From positions 14,097 to 78,096 of the forward strand of contig NZ_JNZA01000035.1 in assembly GCF_000717345.1 (NCBI RefSeq): a stretch of DNA of 64,000 bases, read 5' to 3'. The notes beneath the pieces are model-generated. The model made no database searches and was not told the origin of the DNA. It was given only the letters and a program-made list of their open reading frames with translations. Shown here piece by piece: positions 52,108 through 60,488 of the stretch. Origin of the DNA: Streptomyces lydicus (lineage in GTDB: Bacteria; Actinomycetota; Actinomycetes; Streptomycetales; Streptomycetaceae). The position numbers and the translations under genes are program-made. Position 1 is the stretch's first letter, and every line of letters begins with the position of its first letter.

Positions 52108-53376
52108 ATGACGATGAGTGCCACAGAGGACGCCGCGGCGCCGGGCGGCCCGCACCGCACGGCGCTGACGATCGCCGCCGACGGCTCGTACGCCGCCCGG
52201 CTCGCCCGGCACGGCGACGCCGCCGGGAGCCGGTTCCCGGAGCGCTGGACGCTGAGCGGACCCGAGCCGTACGCCGTGCCGCTGCCGGGCGGCCAGCCCG
52301 AGGAGCCGGACAGCGAACTGCTCCCCCTCACGGACGGCCGGGTCCTGATCCTGCGCCGGGTCGCCGACCGCTTCACCCTCTCCCTGCTCTACCCGACGGG
52401 CCCCGGGACCGGCGAACTCCTGCTGGGCACCGTGGCGGTGCCCGAACTGACCCTGCTGCCGCCCGCCCCCGACGGGGGTCTCGGCTACGCGCTGGCCCCC
52501 GGGGAGCAGCGCACCGGGCTGTGGCTGGTGCACGGCGGCGCGGACGGGCCCGAGCGGATCGCCGAGGTCCCGGGCCGCTGCACGGGCGGCGCCTGGCTGG
52601 ACCGCGACGGCCGACTGCTCGCCCTGGACCGGGAGTTGGACGGCCGGACGAAGACGGTGCTGGTCGACCTGGAGCGGGGCGGCGAGACCGGTCCGCTGCT
52701 GCAGATCACCGAGGAGAGCAACGACCGGCTGCTGCTCGCCGATCCGGACAGCGGGCTGCTGCTGGTCCGGTCCGACGCCCCCGGGCACGACCGGCTCGGC
52801 TGGGGCGTCCTGGGCAGCAGCCTGCCGGTGCGCTTCCCGGACTGCCTGCGGCCCGCCGGCCTCCCCTCCGGGGCCCCCGTCACCCTGACGCCGTTCGCCG
52901 TCCAGCCGGGCCAGGTGCTCGCCCCGGAGAGCTGTGCGGTGGCGTTCCGGATGGACGCGGCGCACGCCACCTGGCTGGGCGTCTGGCGTCCCTCCGGGCG
53001 GGGACTGCGGCAGCTGCCCGCACCGGCCGGGTGGCTCGCGGGCGCCGGCCTGTGGACGGCGGACGGCGCACTGCTGCTGCCGTACGCGACGGACGCGGAG
53101 CCGTGCGGAGTGGCCCGGATGGCCATACCGCTGGAGCCGGTGGCACCGGTGGCGCGCAGGAAGACGGCGGGGGTGGCCGGGCGGCCCGTCGCTGGGCGCT
53201 CGCGGGCAGGCGCCCCGTACGGCGGGGGGATTGTCCCGGATCCAGGGGACACCGACAACCGCTCCACACCATCTGCACATCCGAAAGTCGCCGCGACGGA
53301 ACCGCGCCGCGCCCCCGCGCATCCTCGAATGTGCAGGCCAGTGCCCCTCCAGCAGGCACCCCTGGCGGCCCGGTAG
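52108..53376 (+). CDS. Conserved hypothetical protein, beta-propeller-like
   Basis: Encodes 422 residues. Repeating blocks with DGRVLILRRVADRFTLSLLYPTG, DGGLGYALAPGEQRTGLWLVHGG and DRDGRLLALDRELDGRTKTVLVDL suggest beta-propeller blades. The C-terminal 60 residues are low in complexity and basic. GGAGGTGA stands 7 bases before the ATG. Genes like this are frequent and stand-alone in Streptomyces. I do not know a function. Divergent from nif3. Confidence 0.7.
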   Translation: MTMSATEDAAAPGGPHRTALTIAADGSYAARLARHGDAAGSRFPERWTLSGPEPYAVPLPGGQPEEPDSELLPLTDGRVLILRRVADRFTLSLLYPTGPGTGELLLGTVAVPELTLLPPAPDGGLGYALAPGEQRTGLWLVHGGADGPERIAEVPGRCTGGAWLDRDGRLLALDRELDGRTKTVLVDLERGGETGPLLQITEESNDRLLLADPDSGLLLVRSDAPGHDRLGWGVLGSSLPVRFPDCLRPAGLPSGAPVTLTPFAVQPGQVLAPESCAVAFRMDAAHATWLGVWRPSGRGLRQLPAPAGWLAGAGLWTADGALLLPYATDAEPCGVARMAIPLEPVAPVARRKTAGVAGRPVAGRSRAGAPYGGGIVPDPGDTDNRSTPSAHPKVAATEPRRAPAHPRMCRPVPLQQAPLAAR

Positions 53377-53539
53377 ACCCGGTGGAGCGTGATTTTCGGC
53401 CCCGTTAGACTTTCGAGTGGGGGCTGCGCAGCCGGTTGACCGGCCACCGATCCAGTGCCGCTCGGGGTCAGCCTTGGCGGCCGTCGGGCGAGGTCCTGAC
53501 GCGTAAAGCTGTAAGCGATCTGACGGAGTGACTCTTTTC
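53377..53539 (+). other. Possible long 5' leader of the 55-codon gene
   Basis: This 163-base stretch has no gene. It contains a plausible -10 TAGACT at 53406-53411, a palindrome GGCTGCGCAGCC at 53424-53435 and an adjacent GGTTGACCGGCC element. It could be a structured leader; this is weak evidence. Confidence 0.3.
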
Positions 53540-53707
53540 ATGTCCGAAGCCCGAACCGACACGACCCAGGCGCGCCCTCAGGAGGCATCCGCCCAGGCCG
53601 CCGAGGCCGCACGCTCCGGCAGGCACCGTGGCCCGGCTGCCGCGGAGGAGTCCGACTCCACCGCGCACGGCCGGCACCGCCGTGACAAGCAGCCGCAGGG
53701 CGCCTAG
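53540..53707 (+). CDS. Very small hydrophilic protein (55 aa)
   Basis: Starts MSEARTDTTQARPQEASAQA and ends GRHRRDKQPQGA: no hydrophobic segment, low complexity, two R-H-R clusters. The upstream GACGGAGTG is a possible ribosome site 8-9 bases from ATG. A strong terminator 43 bases after the stop supports a real transcript. Too short and simple for family assignment. Confidence 0.5.
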   Translation: MSEARTDTTQARPQEASAQAAEAARSGRHRGPAAAEESDSTAHGRHRRDKQPQGA

Positions 53708-53750
53708 GAGCGTCGCCGGCGGCCGCTGACCCGCCGGGAGCAGCGAAGAC

Positions 53751-53799
53751 ACGGCCGTGGCCGCCGCCCGTCAGGAGACGGTGCGGCGGCCACGGCCGT
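53751..53799. terminator. Strong bidirectional terminator
   Basis: Perfect 17-bp stem (53751-53767 with 53783-53799) with a 15-nt loop that itself can pair CCGTC/GACGG. Lies between the 55-codon gene and the convergent SDR gene. Confidence 0.85.
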
Positions 53800-53822
53800 T
53801 GTCGCGGGACGGGCCGGACGGC

Positions 53823-54764
53823 TCAGTCGTGCTTGAGGCCGAGCACCTCGGCCGCCGCGAAGGTCTCGTTCGGCGGGCGCTGCGCGTAGTACGGGGTCAG
53901 CAGGGCGTCCAGCTCCTCGAAGCTGAACACGTCCTTGGCGGTGTCGAACTTCGCGGCGATCCGCGGGCGTTCCGCCACGGCCACCATGCCACCGTGGACG
54001 ACCAGCAGCTGGCCGTTGACGCCGGCCGCGGCCGGTGAGGCCAGGTAGCCGACGAGCGGCGCCACGTGCTCGGGCGCGAGCGGGTCGAGCGTGCCGTCCT
54101 GCGGTTCCGCGAAGCCGGCGAAGACGTCCTCGGTCATCCGGGTGCGGGCCCGCGGGCAGATCGCGTTGGCGGTCACGCCGTACTTGGCCAGCGCCAGTGC
54201 CGTGGACGTGGTCAGGCCGACGATGCCGCCCTTGGCCGCGGCGTAGTTGGGCTGGCCCGCGGAGCCCGCGAGGAACGCCTCCGAGGAGGTGTTGACGATC
54301 CTGCCGTGCACCGGGCCGCCGGCCGCCTTGGCGCGTTCGCGCCAGTGGGCCGCGGCGAAGTGGGTGGTGTTGAAGTGGCCTTTGAGGTGGACGCGGATGA
54401 CCGCGTCCCACTCGTCCTCGGTCATCGAGAACACCATCCGGTCCCGCAGGATGCCGGCGTTGTTGACCAGGACGTCGAGCCGGCCGTACGTGGTGACCGC
54501 CAGCTGGACGAGCGCCCGCGCCTGTTCGTGGTCGGCCACGTCACCGAGGTGGGCGACGGCCTCGCCGCCCGCCGCACGGATCTCCTCGGCGACCCCCTCG
54601 GCGGGCGCCGCCGAGGCGTCCCCCGAGCCGTCGCGGCCCGGCCGGCCGTAGTCGTTGACCACCACGCGGGCGCCGAGCCGGGCGAGTTCCAGGGCCTCGG
54701 CGCGGCCCAGGCCGCGTCCGGCGCCGGTGACGATCGCGGTCAGGCCCTCCAGCGGCTGTGCCAT
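53823..54764 (-). CDS. SDR family oxidoreductase, 17-beta-HSD4/MFE-type (hsd4A-like)
   Basis: Encodes 313 residues. Motifs: TGAGRGLGRAEALELARLGARVVVNDYG, NNAGILRD, catalytic Ser in VNTSSEAF and YAAAKGG. The N-terminal form and the extended C-terminus (FDTAKDVFSFEELDALLTPYY) match 3-hydroxyacyl-CoA dehydrogenases of the peroxisomal MFE-2 / mycobacterial hsd4A kind, which act in beta-oxidation of steroid side chains and fatty acids. Operon with a zinc ADH and MaoC hydratase; a KstR-type palindrome lies before the hydratase gene. Confidence 0.87.
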   Translation of the reverse strand: MAQPLEGLTAIVTGAGRGLGRAEALELARLGARVVVNDYGRPGRDGSGDASAAPAEGVAEEIRAAGGEAVAHLGDVADHEQARALVQLAVTTYGRLDVLVNNAGILRDRMVFSMTEDEWDAVIRVHLKGHFNTTHFAAAHWRERAKAAGGPVHGRIVNTSSEAFLAGSAGQPNYAAAKGGIVGLTTSTALALAKYGVTANAICPRARTRMTEDVFAGFAEPQDGTLDPLAPEHVAPLVGYLASPAAAGVNGQLLVVHGGMVAVAERPRIAAKFDTAKDVFSFEELDALLTPYYAQRPPNETFAAAEVLGLKHD

Positions 54765-54830
54765 GTCTGTTCCGTCCTCTCGCTGTCTGCGCGCCCGGCC
54801 GGCCAGGTCCGCACGGCCGCTGCGCCCCGG

Positions 54831-55907
54831 TCAGATCTCTATGCAGGTGCGCAGCGCGGTGCCGGACCGCATCTGGTCGAGCGCGTCGTTGATCTCGGCG
54901 AGCCGGACGCGGTGGGTGATCAGTCCTTCGAGGTCGATCCGGCCGGCCCGCCACAGGGCGATGGCGCGCTCGTAGGAGCGCAGGACGTCCCCGCCGCCGT
55001 ACAGGGACGGCAGGATCCGCTTCTCGTCGAAGAACAGCTCGAACATGTTCACCCGGAAGGTGTCGTCCATGGCGCCCGCGCCGACCACGCACAGCGTGCC
55101 GCCGCGCCGGGTGGTCTCGTAGGCGGTGCGGGCGGTGGCGGACTTGCCGACCACCTCGAAGACGTAGTCGAAGCCCTCCCCCGCGGTGATCCGGGCCTTG
55201 GCGTCGGCGAGTTCCTCGGGCGCGACGGCCTCGGTGGCGCCGAAGCGCAGCGCGGCCTCCCGGCGGGCGGGTACCGGGTCGACGGCCACGATCCGGGCGG
55301 CGCCGCAGGCCCTGGCGCCCTGGATGGTGGAGATCCCGACGCCGCCGCACCCGATCACCGCGACCGAGGAAGCGGCCTCCACCCGGGCGGTGTTGAGGGC
55401 CGCGCCGAGGCCGGTGGTGACGCCGCAGCCGATCAGCGCGGCGATCTCGTAGGGGACGTCGTCCGGGATCGGTACGGCACAGTTGGCGGCGACCACGACC
55501 TCCTCGGCGAACGTGCCGGTCCCGGCGAAGCCGAAGACGTCGCCACCGGGCCGCTTGAAGTTGGGGGTGCCGGCGTTCAGGAATCCGGCCAGGCACAGGT
55601 GCGTCTGGCCGCGTTTGCAGGCCGGGCAGCCGCCGCAGGCGGGCAGCCAGCACATCAGCACGCGGTCGCCGCTGCTGAGGCCGGTGACGCCGTCGCCGAC
55701 GTCGAGGACCTCCCCGGCGCCCTCGTGCCCGGGGACGAACGGCGCGGGCTGCGGCAGCACCCCGTTCATCGCCGAGAGGTCGGAGTGGCACAGTCCGGTC
55801 GCCCGGATCCGGATCCTGACCTTGCCGGGGCCGAACCCCACCGCCTCGACGTCGTCGAGCACCTCCAGCTTGTCCTGACCCGTCTCGTGCTGTACGGCTG
55901 CGCGCAT
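54831..55907 (-). CDS. Zinc-dependent alcohol dehydrogenase (class III-like MDR)
   Basis: Encodes 358 residues. Catalytic zinc residues are in TGLCHSDLS and PGHEGAGEV; the structural zinc lobe has four cysteines in CGGCPACKRGQTHLC. The NAD motif is VIGCGGVGISTIQGA followed by VAVDPVPARREAAL (acidic D, NAD preference). Similar to AdhD/AdhE2 enzymes found with cholesterol or fatty-alcohol genes in mycobacteria. It probably oxidises an acyl or sterol alcohol. Next gene of the putative KstR-type operon. Confidence 0.88.
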   Translation of the reverse strand: MRAAVQHETGQDKLEVLDDVEAVGFGPGKVRIRIRATGLCHSDLSAMNGVLPQPAPFVPGHEGAGEVLDVGDGVTGLSSGDRVLMCWLPACGGCPACKRGQTHLCLAGFLNAGTPNFKRPGGDVFGFAGTGTFAEEVVVAANCAVPIPDDVPYEIAALIGCGVTTGLGAALNTARVEAASSVAVIGCGGVGISTIQGARACGAARIVAVDPVPARREAALRFGATEAVAPEELADAKARITAGEGFDYVFEVVGKSATARTAYETTRRGGTLCVVGAGAMDDTFRVNMFELFFDEKRILPSLYGGGDVLRSYERAIALWRAGRIDLEGLITHRVRLAEINDALDQMRSGTALRTCIEI

Positions 55908-55927
55908 GTCCCGGCTCCTCTCGCGAC

Positions 55928-56046
55928 GACCAGCTGTGCCCGAGGGCCAGCTGTGCCCGATGACTGGCTGTGCTCCATGACCGGCTGTGCTCGTTGACCA
56001 GCTGTGTTCGGCGACCGGCTGTGCTCGATGCCTAGCTGTGCTCCAC
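55928..56046. repeat. Seven tandem copies of a 17-bp repeat
   Basis: Seven back-to-back 17-bp units with the consensus GACCAGCTGTGCTCGAT fill the gap between the hydratase and alcohol dehydrogenase genes; starts are at 55928, 55945, 55962, 55979, 55996, 56013 and 56030. CTGTG is kept in all. The last unit covers the final codons of the hydratase gene. Units differ at a few places, so the array is old or diverging. Confidence 0.92.
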
Positions 56047-56907
56047 GACGGTGTCCGCCAGGACCGGCGCGTCGTCGCGCTCGGGAGCGGTGACCGACAC
56101 CTGGATCCGGCCGGGCTCGCGCCACAGGCGGAGGCGGAGCGTCTCGCCCGGGAAGACCACCCCCGCGAACCGGGTGGCGTACGACCGCACCCGGGCCACC
56201 TCCCCGCCGAGGACGGTGTCGACCACGGCCTTGAGCGTCACCCCGTACGTGCACAGCCCGTGCAGGATCGGCCGGTCGAACCCGGCCAGCCGGGCGAACT
56301 CCGGGTCGGCGTGCAGCGGGTTCCAGTCGCCGGAGAGGCGGTAGAGCAGTGCCTGGTCCGCGCGGATGTGCCGTTCGGTGCTCAGGTCGGGGGCGCGGTC
56401 GGGGAGTTCGAGGCGGGCGGAGGGGCCGCGGTCGCCCCCGAAGCCGCCCTCGCCGCGGACGAAGATCTGGGTGTCGCAGGTCCACAACGGGCCGTCGTCG
56501 TCGGCGACTTCGGAGCGCAGCACGATGACCGCGGCCTTGCCCTTGTCATGGACAGCCGGGACGGTCGAGGTCTGGGTGGCGTGGCCGCGCACGGGGAGGG
56601 CGCGGTGCACGGTGACGGTCTGGCCGCCGTGCAGGACGGCCGCGAGGTCGACGTCGATGCCCGGGGCGGAGAGCCCGCCGGCCAGCGCCATGCCCCCGCC
56701 CGCGACGGTCGCGAAGCTGGGCAGGACGTGCAGGGCGCTCTCCAGGGTGTAGCGCAGTTCGTCCGGGTCGGTGGCGGGGTGCGGCTTCTCCGGGGTGGCC
56801 GCGCCGGCGCCGATGCCCAGGTGGTAGAGCTGGACGTCCTTGTGGTCCCAGGCGAGTTCGGTGGTCCGCGGCTCGGCGGAGGTGGCCTTGACGGCGTCGA
56901 TGGGCAT
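56032..56907 (-). CDS. MaoC-type enoyl-CoA hydratase 2 (hsd4B/ChsH-like)
   Basis: Encodes 291 residues with two hot-dog folds. The second has the R-hydratase motif NPLHADPEFARLAGFDRPILHGLCTYG with the catalytic Asp and His. The first has YHLGIGAG and DPDELRYTLE. The layout matches (R)-specific enoyl-CoA hydratases paired with MFE-type dehydrogenases in beta-oxidation of fatty acids and sterol side chains. First gene of the operon; the stop lies inside the 17-bp repeat array. Confidence 0.9.
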   Translation of the reverse strand: MPIDAVKATSAEPRTTELAWDHKDVQLYHLGIGAGAATPEKPHPATDPDELRYTLESALHVLPSFATVAGGGMALAGGLSAPGIDVDLAAVLHGGQTVTVHRALPVRGHATQTSTVPAVHDKGKAAVIVLRSEVADDDGPLWTCDTQIFVRGEGGFGGDRGPSARLELPDRAPDLSTERHIRADQALLYRLSGDWNPLHADPEFARLAGFDRPILHGLCTYGVTLKAVVDTVLGGEVARVRSYATRFAGVVFPGETLRLRLWREPGRIQVSVTAPERDDAPVLADTVVEHS

Positions 56908-57044
56908 GGGGCGGGCGCTCCTTCACCACGGCGGAAGACCCCGGCCCGGCCGTCCGCACCGTCGACCGTGCCGGGGTCGTTTCTGGTCGGCGCGGCCGCG
57001 CTCCGGCAGCACTGCGGGCGCCGCGGCGGGCGCATGGCACACTT

Positions 57045-57060
57045 CTAGAACGCGTTCTAG
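57045..57060. promoter_or_regulatory. KstR-like operator
   Basis: The 16-bp perfect palindrome CTAGAACGCGTTCTAG fits the mycobacterial KstR consensus TnnAACnnGTTnnA. It lies 138 bases before the hydratase start, in the 337-bp gap to the divergent ABC gene. Apart from this site and the repeats near 57108-57159, I see no gene in that gap. Confidence 0.7.
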
Positions 57061-57107
57061 CCGATGGCCTCATGTATAGCCGATCCGCCCGGCACCCGGA
57101 AGACCCT

Positions 57108-57159
57108 CTGACGCTTTGTCAGATACGCGCCCGGACGGCGGACCGATGACATTTGTCAG
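57108..57159. promoter_or_regulatory. Repeated TTTGTCAG elements before the ABC exporter operon
   Basis: CTGAC-gcttt-GTCAG (57108-57122) and TGACA-TT-TGTCA (57147-57158) both carry TTTGTCAG, on the same strand, 37 bases apart. They may bind the response regulator encoded in the same operon. Confidence 0.4.
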
Positions 57160-57244
57160 GGGGGGATCCCCCACTTTCGCACCTACCTCGCACCGGCAAC
57201 GCTCCGTAGCGTCGTGGACAGGAAAACGACCGGAGGGGCGGGAC

Positions 57245-58255
57245 ATGGAAACGGCAGCGACACGGACGACAGGGCCGGTGAGCGGGACGGACGGCGGGAC
57301 GGCCGTCACCTTCCGCGGAGTGACGCGGAGTTACGGTGCGGTGCGGGCCGTCCAGGGGCTGGACCTGGACATCGCCGCCGGCGAGACGGTGGCCCTGCTC
57401 GGCCGCAACGGCGCCGGCAAGTCCACCACCCTGTCCATGCTGCTGGGGCTGCTGCCGCCGAGCACGGGGACGGTGCGGCTGTTCGGCGGCACGCCGGAGT
57501 CCGCCGTACGGGCGGGCCGGGTGGGCGCGATGCTCCAGGACGGCAAGGCCGTCCCGCGGGTCACCGTGCGCGAGCTGATCACCTTCGTCGCCGCCACCTA
57601 CCCCGCTCCCATGGACGTCGACGAGGCCCTGGAGCTGGCGGGGCTGGCCGAGTTCGCGGGGCGGCGGGTGGACCGGCTGTCCGGCGGGCAGGCCCAGCGG
57701 GTCCGCTTCGCGGTGGCGCTGGCCGGCAACCCCGAGCTGCTGGTGCTCGACGAGCCGACCGCGGCGCTGGACGTCGACGCGCGCCGGACGTTCTGGCGCG
57801 CCATGCGGGGCTACGCCCGCCGCGGCAACACCCTCGTGTTCTCCACCCACTATCTGGAGGAGGCGGACGACCACGCCGACCGGATCGTGGTGATCGACGG
57901 CGGCCGGGTGGTCGCCGACGGCAGCGGCGAGGAACTGAAGCGCCGCACGGGCGGCACGCTGGTGTCCTTCGACCTCCGGGGCGCGGCGAGTGCGCCGCTG
58001 CCGGCCCTGCCCGGGGTGAGCGCCGTGGAGATCCGGGGTGACCGGGCCCTGCTGCGGACGACGGACTCCGACGCCACCGTCGTCGCGCTGGCCGGGCTCG
58101 ACCTCGTCCACGGCCTCCAGGTCACCCCCGCCAGCCTGGAGGACACCTTCCTCGCCCTCACCTCCGGCGCCACGACCGGCGCCGCCACCGCGGCGTCCGC
58201 CACCGGAGCCGCTGCCGCATCCGCCGCCACCGCGTCCGCGAAGGAGACCGTGTGA
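57245..58255 (+). CDS. ABC transporter ATP-binding protein (drug/lantibiotic exporter type)
   Basis: Encodes 336 residues. Walker A GRNGAGKS, signature LSGGQAQR, Walker B LLVLDEPTAALD and the H-loop STHYLEEAD are all intact. A C-terminal regulatory part ends in a low-complexity Ala-Thr tail. GGAGGGGCGGG precedes ATG 57245. The next gene begins at the A of its TGA, so the pair is coupled. With the permease it forms an ABC-2 exporter. Confidence 0.93.
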   Translation: METAATRTTGPVSGTDGGTAVTFRGVTRSYGAVRAVQGLDLDIAAGETVALLGRNGAGKSTTLSMLLGLLPPSTGTVRLFGGTPESAVRAGRVGAMLQDGKAVPRVTVRELITFVAATYPAPMDVDEALELAGLAEFAGRRVDRLSGGQAQRVRFAVALAGNPELLVLDEPTAALDVDARRTFWRAMRGYARRGNTLVFSTHYLEEADDHADRIVVIDGGRVVADGSGEELKRRTGGTLVSFDLRGAASAPLPALPGVSAVEIRGDRALLRTTDSDATVVALAGLDLVHGLQVTPASLEDTFLALTSGATTGAATAASATGAAAASAATASAKETV

Positions 58256-58983
58256 TGCTCGACTACGTCCGCCTCGAGGTCCGCCGCACGCTGCGTGACC
58301 GGGGCTTCGTCATCTTCGGCATCGGGATGCCGGTGCTGATGTACGTCCTGATGACCAACATCGGCACCGGCCCCGGCGGTGCCCCCATGGAGTGGAAAAC
58401 CGCCTCGATGGTCGGGATGGCCGCGTACGGGGCGCTGGGCGCGGCCCTCGGCGCCGGCACCGGCGTGGCGGAGGACAAACAGCTGGGCTGGCTGCGGCAG
58501 CTGCGGATCACGCCGATGGGGCCGGTGCGCGTCGTGGTGGGCCGCGGGCTGACGGGATCGGTGACGGTGCTGCCGGCCATCGCCGCCGTCCTGCTGGTGG
58601 GCGCGCTGGTCAACGGGGTGCGGATGGCCGCCTGGCAGTGGGCCGCGCTGGCCGCGCTGCTGTGGATCGGCACCGCGCCGTTCACCCTCCTCGGGCTCGG
58701 CAACGGCTACCGCCTGTCCGCCCAGTCGACGGGCGTGGTCAACACCGGCTGCATGCTGCTGCTCTCGATCATCGGCGGGCTGTGGTTCCCCGCCGAGCTG
58801 TTCCCCGGCTGGCTGCGCACGCTGTCCGCCTGGACGCCCGGCAACCGCTTCGCCGAGCTCGGGCAGAGCGTCACCCAGGGCGGCGCCCCGGGCCTGGGCG
58901 CGGTGGCGGTGCTGGCCGCCTGGATGGCACTCTTCGGCGGTTACGCGGTGTACGCGTACCGCCGGGCCGCACGGACGGTGTGA
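58255..58983 (+). CDS. ABC-2 family transporter permease
   Basis: Encodes 242 residues and about six transmembrane helices. DYVRLEVRRTLRDRGFVIFGIGMPVLMYVL is the usual N-terminal part of DrrB/YhfI-like permeases, and the loop GGLWFPAELFPGWLRTLSAWTPGNRFAEL is the ABC-2 signature. ATG 58255 overlaps the ATPase stop (TGATG). Substrate unknown; the adjacent kinase and regulator suggest induction by a membrane or peptide signal, as for DesKR or bacitracin systems. Confidence 0.9.
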   Translation: MLDYVRLEVRRTLRDRGFVIFGIGMPVLMYVLMTNIGTGPGGAPMEWKTASMVGMAAYGALGAALGAGTGVAEDKQLGWLRQLRITPMGPVRVVVGRGLTGSVTVLPAIAAVLLVGALVNGVRMAAWQWAALAALLWIGTAPFTLLGLGNGYRLSAQSTGVVNTGCMLLLSIIGGLWFPAELFPGWLRTLSAWTPGNRFAELGQSVTQGGAPGLGAVAVLAAWMALFGGYAVYAYRRAARTV

Positions 58984-58988
58984 CGACG

Positions 58989-60488
58989 ATGACGCAGACC
59001 TGGGAAGCAACGGTGACGGACAGACAGCGGCAGGGGCCGGGAAGCCGGGGTGCCGGGGCCACGAGCAGCGCCGACGGTGACGTGTGTGCATCGAAGGGGC
59101 GGGCCAGGGACCGGAAGGGGCCGGGCAAGTACGCCTTCCTGCCCTGGCTGCTGATGGGCCTGGGTGCCTTCTCCAACGTCATCCAGGGCAAGACGGACAA
59201 CCCCTGGCTCGGCGGCCTGGGCCTGCTCGCCTTCAACTCCCTCTACATCAGCGTCGTCTGGTCATCGTTCAACCCCCGGTTGCGCGACTCCCGCCGGCCG
59301 CTGATCGCCCTGGGCCTGCTGACCGCCGTCACCTTCGCCATCGCGCTCGGCTTCGGCGGCAGCTGGTTCCTGTTCTTCCCACTGCTGTCGCTGGCCTCCG
59401 GCACGGTCCGTGCGCTGCGCGGCAAGAAGCTCGCCCTCTGGCTGATCGCGCTCAGCGGCGCCGCCGGGTATCTGAACGGCTGGCGGCACGGCGACGCCGG
59501 GGGCTCGTTCGGCATCGGCTACGGCACGTTCCTGTCCGGCATGGTGACGGCCACCGTCCTCAGCCTCTTCGACACCATCCAGGAACTGAACACCACCCGG
59601 CAGGAACTCGCCCGCAGCGCCGTGGAGAAGGAGCGGCTGCGCTTCTCCCGCGACCTGCACGATCTGCTGGGCCACACACTGTCCGTGGTGGTCGTCAAGG
59701 CCGAGGCGGTCCGCCGGCTCGCGCCGCGCAATCTGGACGCGGCACTCGCCCAGGCCGCCGACATCGAGGCGGTCGGCCGGCAGGCGCTGACCGAGATCCG
59801 CGAGGCGGTCACCGGCTACCGCGAGGGCAGCCTGACCACCGAACTGGACCGGGCACGTTCGGTGCTGGAGGCGGCCGGCATCGAGCCCGTGGTGCGCCAA
59901 GCCGGGGCGCCGCTGCCGCCGCAGGCCGGCGCGCTGCTGGGCTGGGTGGTCCGCGAAGGGGTCACCAACACCGTCCGGCACAGCGGCGCGACCCGCTGCG
60001 AGATCGATGTACACGCCGACGAGGAGCGGGTGCGGCTGACGATCACGGACGACGGCCGCGGTCCCGTAAGCTCCGGTGCTGACCCGGCATCCGGCCTGGC
60101 CTGGCTCCGCGACCGCGTCCCCGGACGCGGCGGCGCGGTGGCCGACGGCGAGGACCCGGACGACGGGACCGGCGGGCACAACGAGCGGGCAGCGGACGGC
60201 CCCGACGGCGGGAAGCACGTGGACGGCACGGCGGACACCGCCGCCGCGGACCCGGGTACCGCGGCCACGGGTGCCACGGCCGCTCCGGACGCGGTGGTTG
60301 GCCCGGCGTGGCGTCCCGACGGTGCGGGACCGGTCGGTGGCACCGGCCTGAAGGGGCTGACCGAGCGGCTGGCCGCGGCGGGCGGCACCCTGCGCAGCGG
60401 TCCCGACGGCCGGCGCGGGTTCCGCGTCACGGCCGAACTGCCGGTCGGCACGGGCGACGGAACGGACACGGAGGAGTTGACCAGGTGA
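58989..60488 (+). CDS. Sensor histidine kinase, NarL-type (HisKA_3)
   Basis: Encodes 499 residues. Five or six membrane helices (about 48-195), the dimerisation part with phospho-histidine H224 in RDLHDLLGH, then the ATPase domain: N box REGVTNTVRHS (322-332), DDGRG (354-358), and GTGLKGLTERL (451-461). Between the last two boxes sits a low-complexity insertion of about 92 residues rich in D, G, A and T, far longer than in relatives. ATG 58989; a GTG at 59013 is possible. Coupled (GTGA) to the regulator. Confidence 0.9.
   Translation: MTQTWEATVTDRQRQGPGSRGAGATSSADGDVCASKGRARDRKGPGKYAFLPWLLMGLGAFSNVIQGKTDNPWLGGLGLLAFNSLYISVVWSSFNPRLRDSRRPLIALGLLTAVTFAIALGFGGSWFLFFPLLSLASGTVRALRGKKLALWLIALSGAAGYLNGWRHGDAGGSFGIGYGTFLSGMVTATVLSLFDTIQELNTTRQELARSAVEKERLRFSRDLHDLLGHTLSVVVVKAEAVRRLAPRNLDAALAQAADIEAVGRQALTEIREAVTGYREGSLTTELDRARSVLEAAGIEPVVRQAGAPLPPQAGALLGWVVREGVTNTVRHSGATRCEIDVHADEERVRLTITDDGRGPVSSGADPASGLAWLRDRVPGRGGAVADGEDPDDGTGGHNERAADGPDGGKHVDGTADTAAADPGTAATGATAAPDAVVGPAWRPDGAGPVGGTGLKGLTERLAAAGGTLRSGPDGRRGFRVTAELPVGTGDGTDTEELTR

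Noticed and set aside
55928..56046. CRISPR array
   Set aside because: Units are directly adjacent 17-mers without unique spacers, and no cas genes are near.
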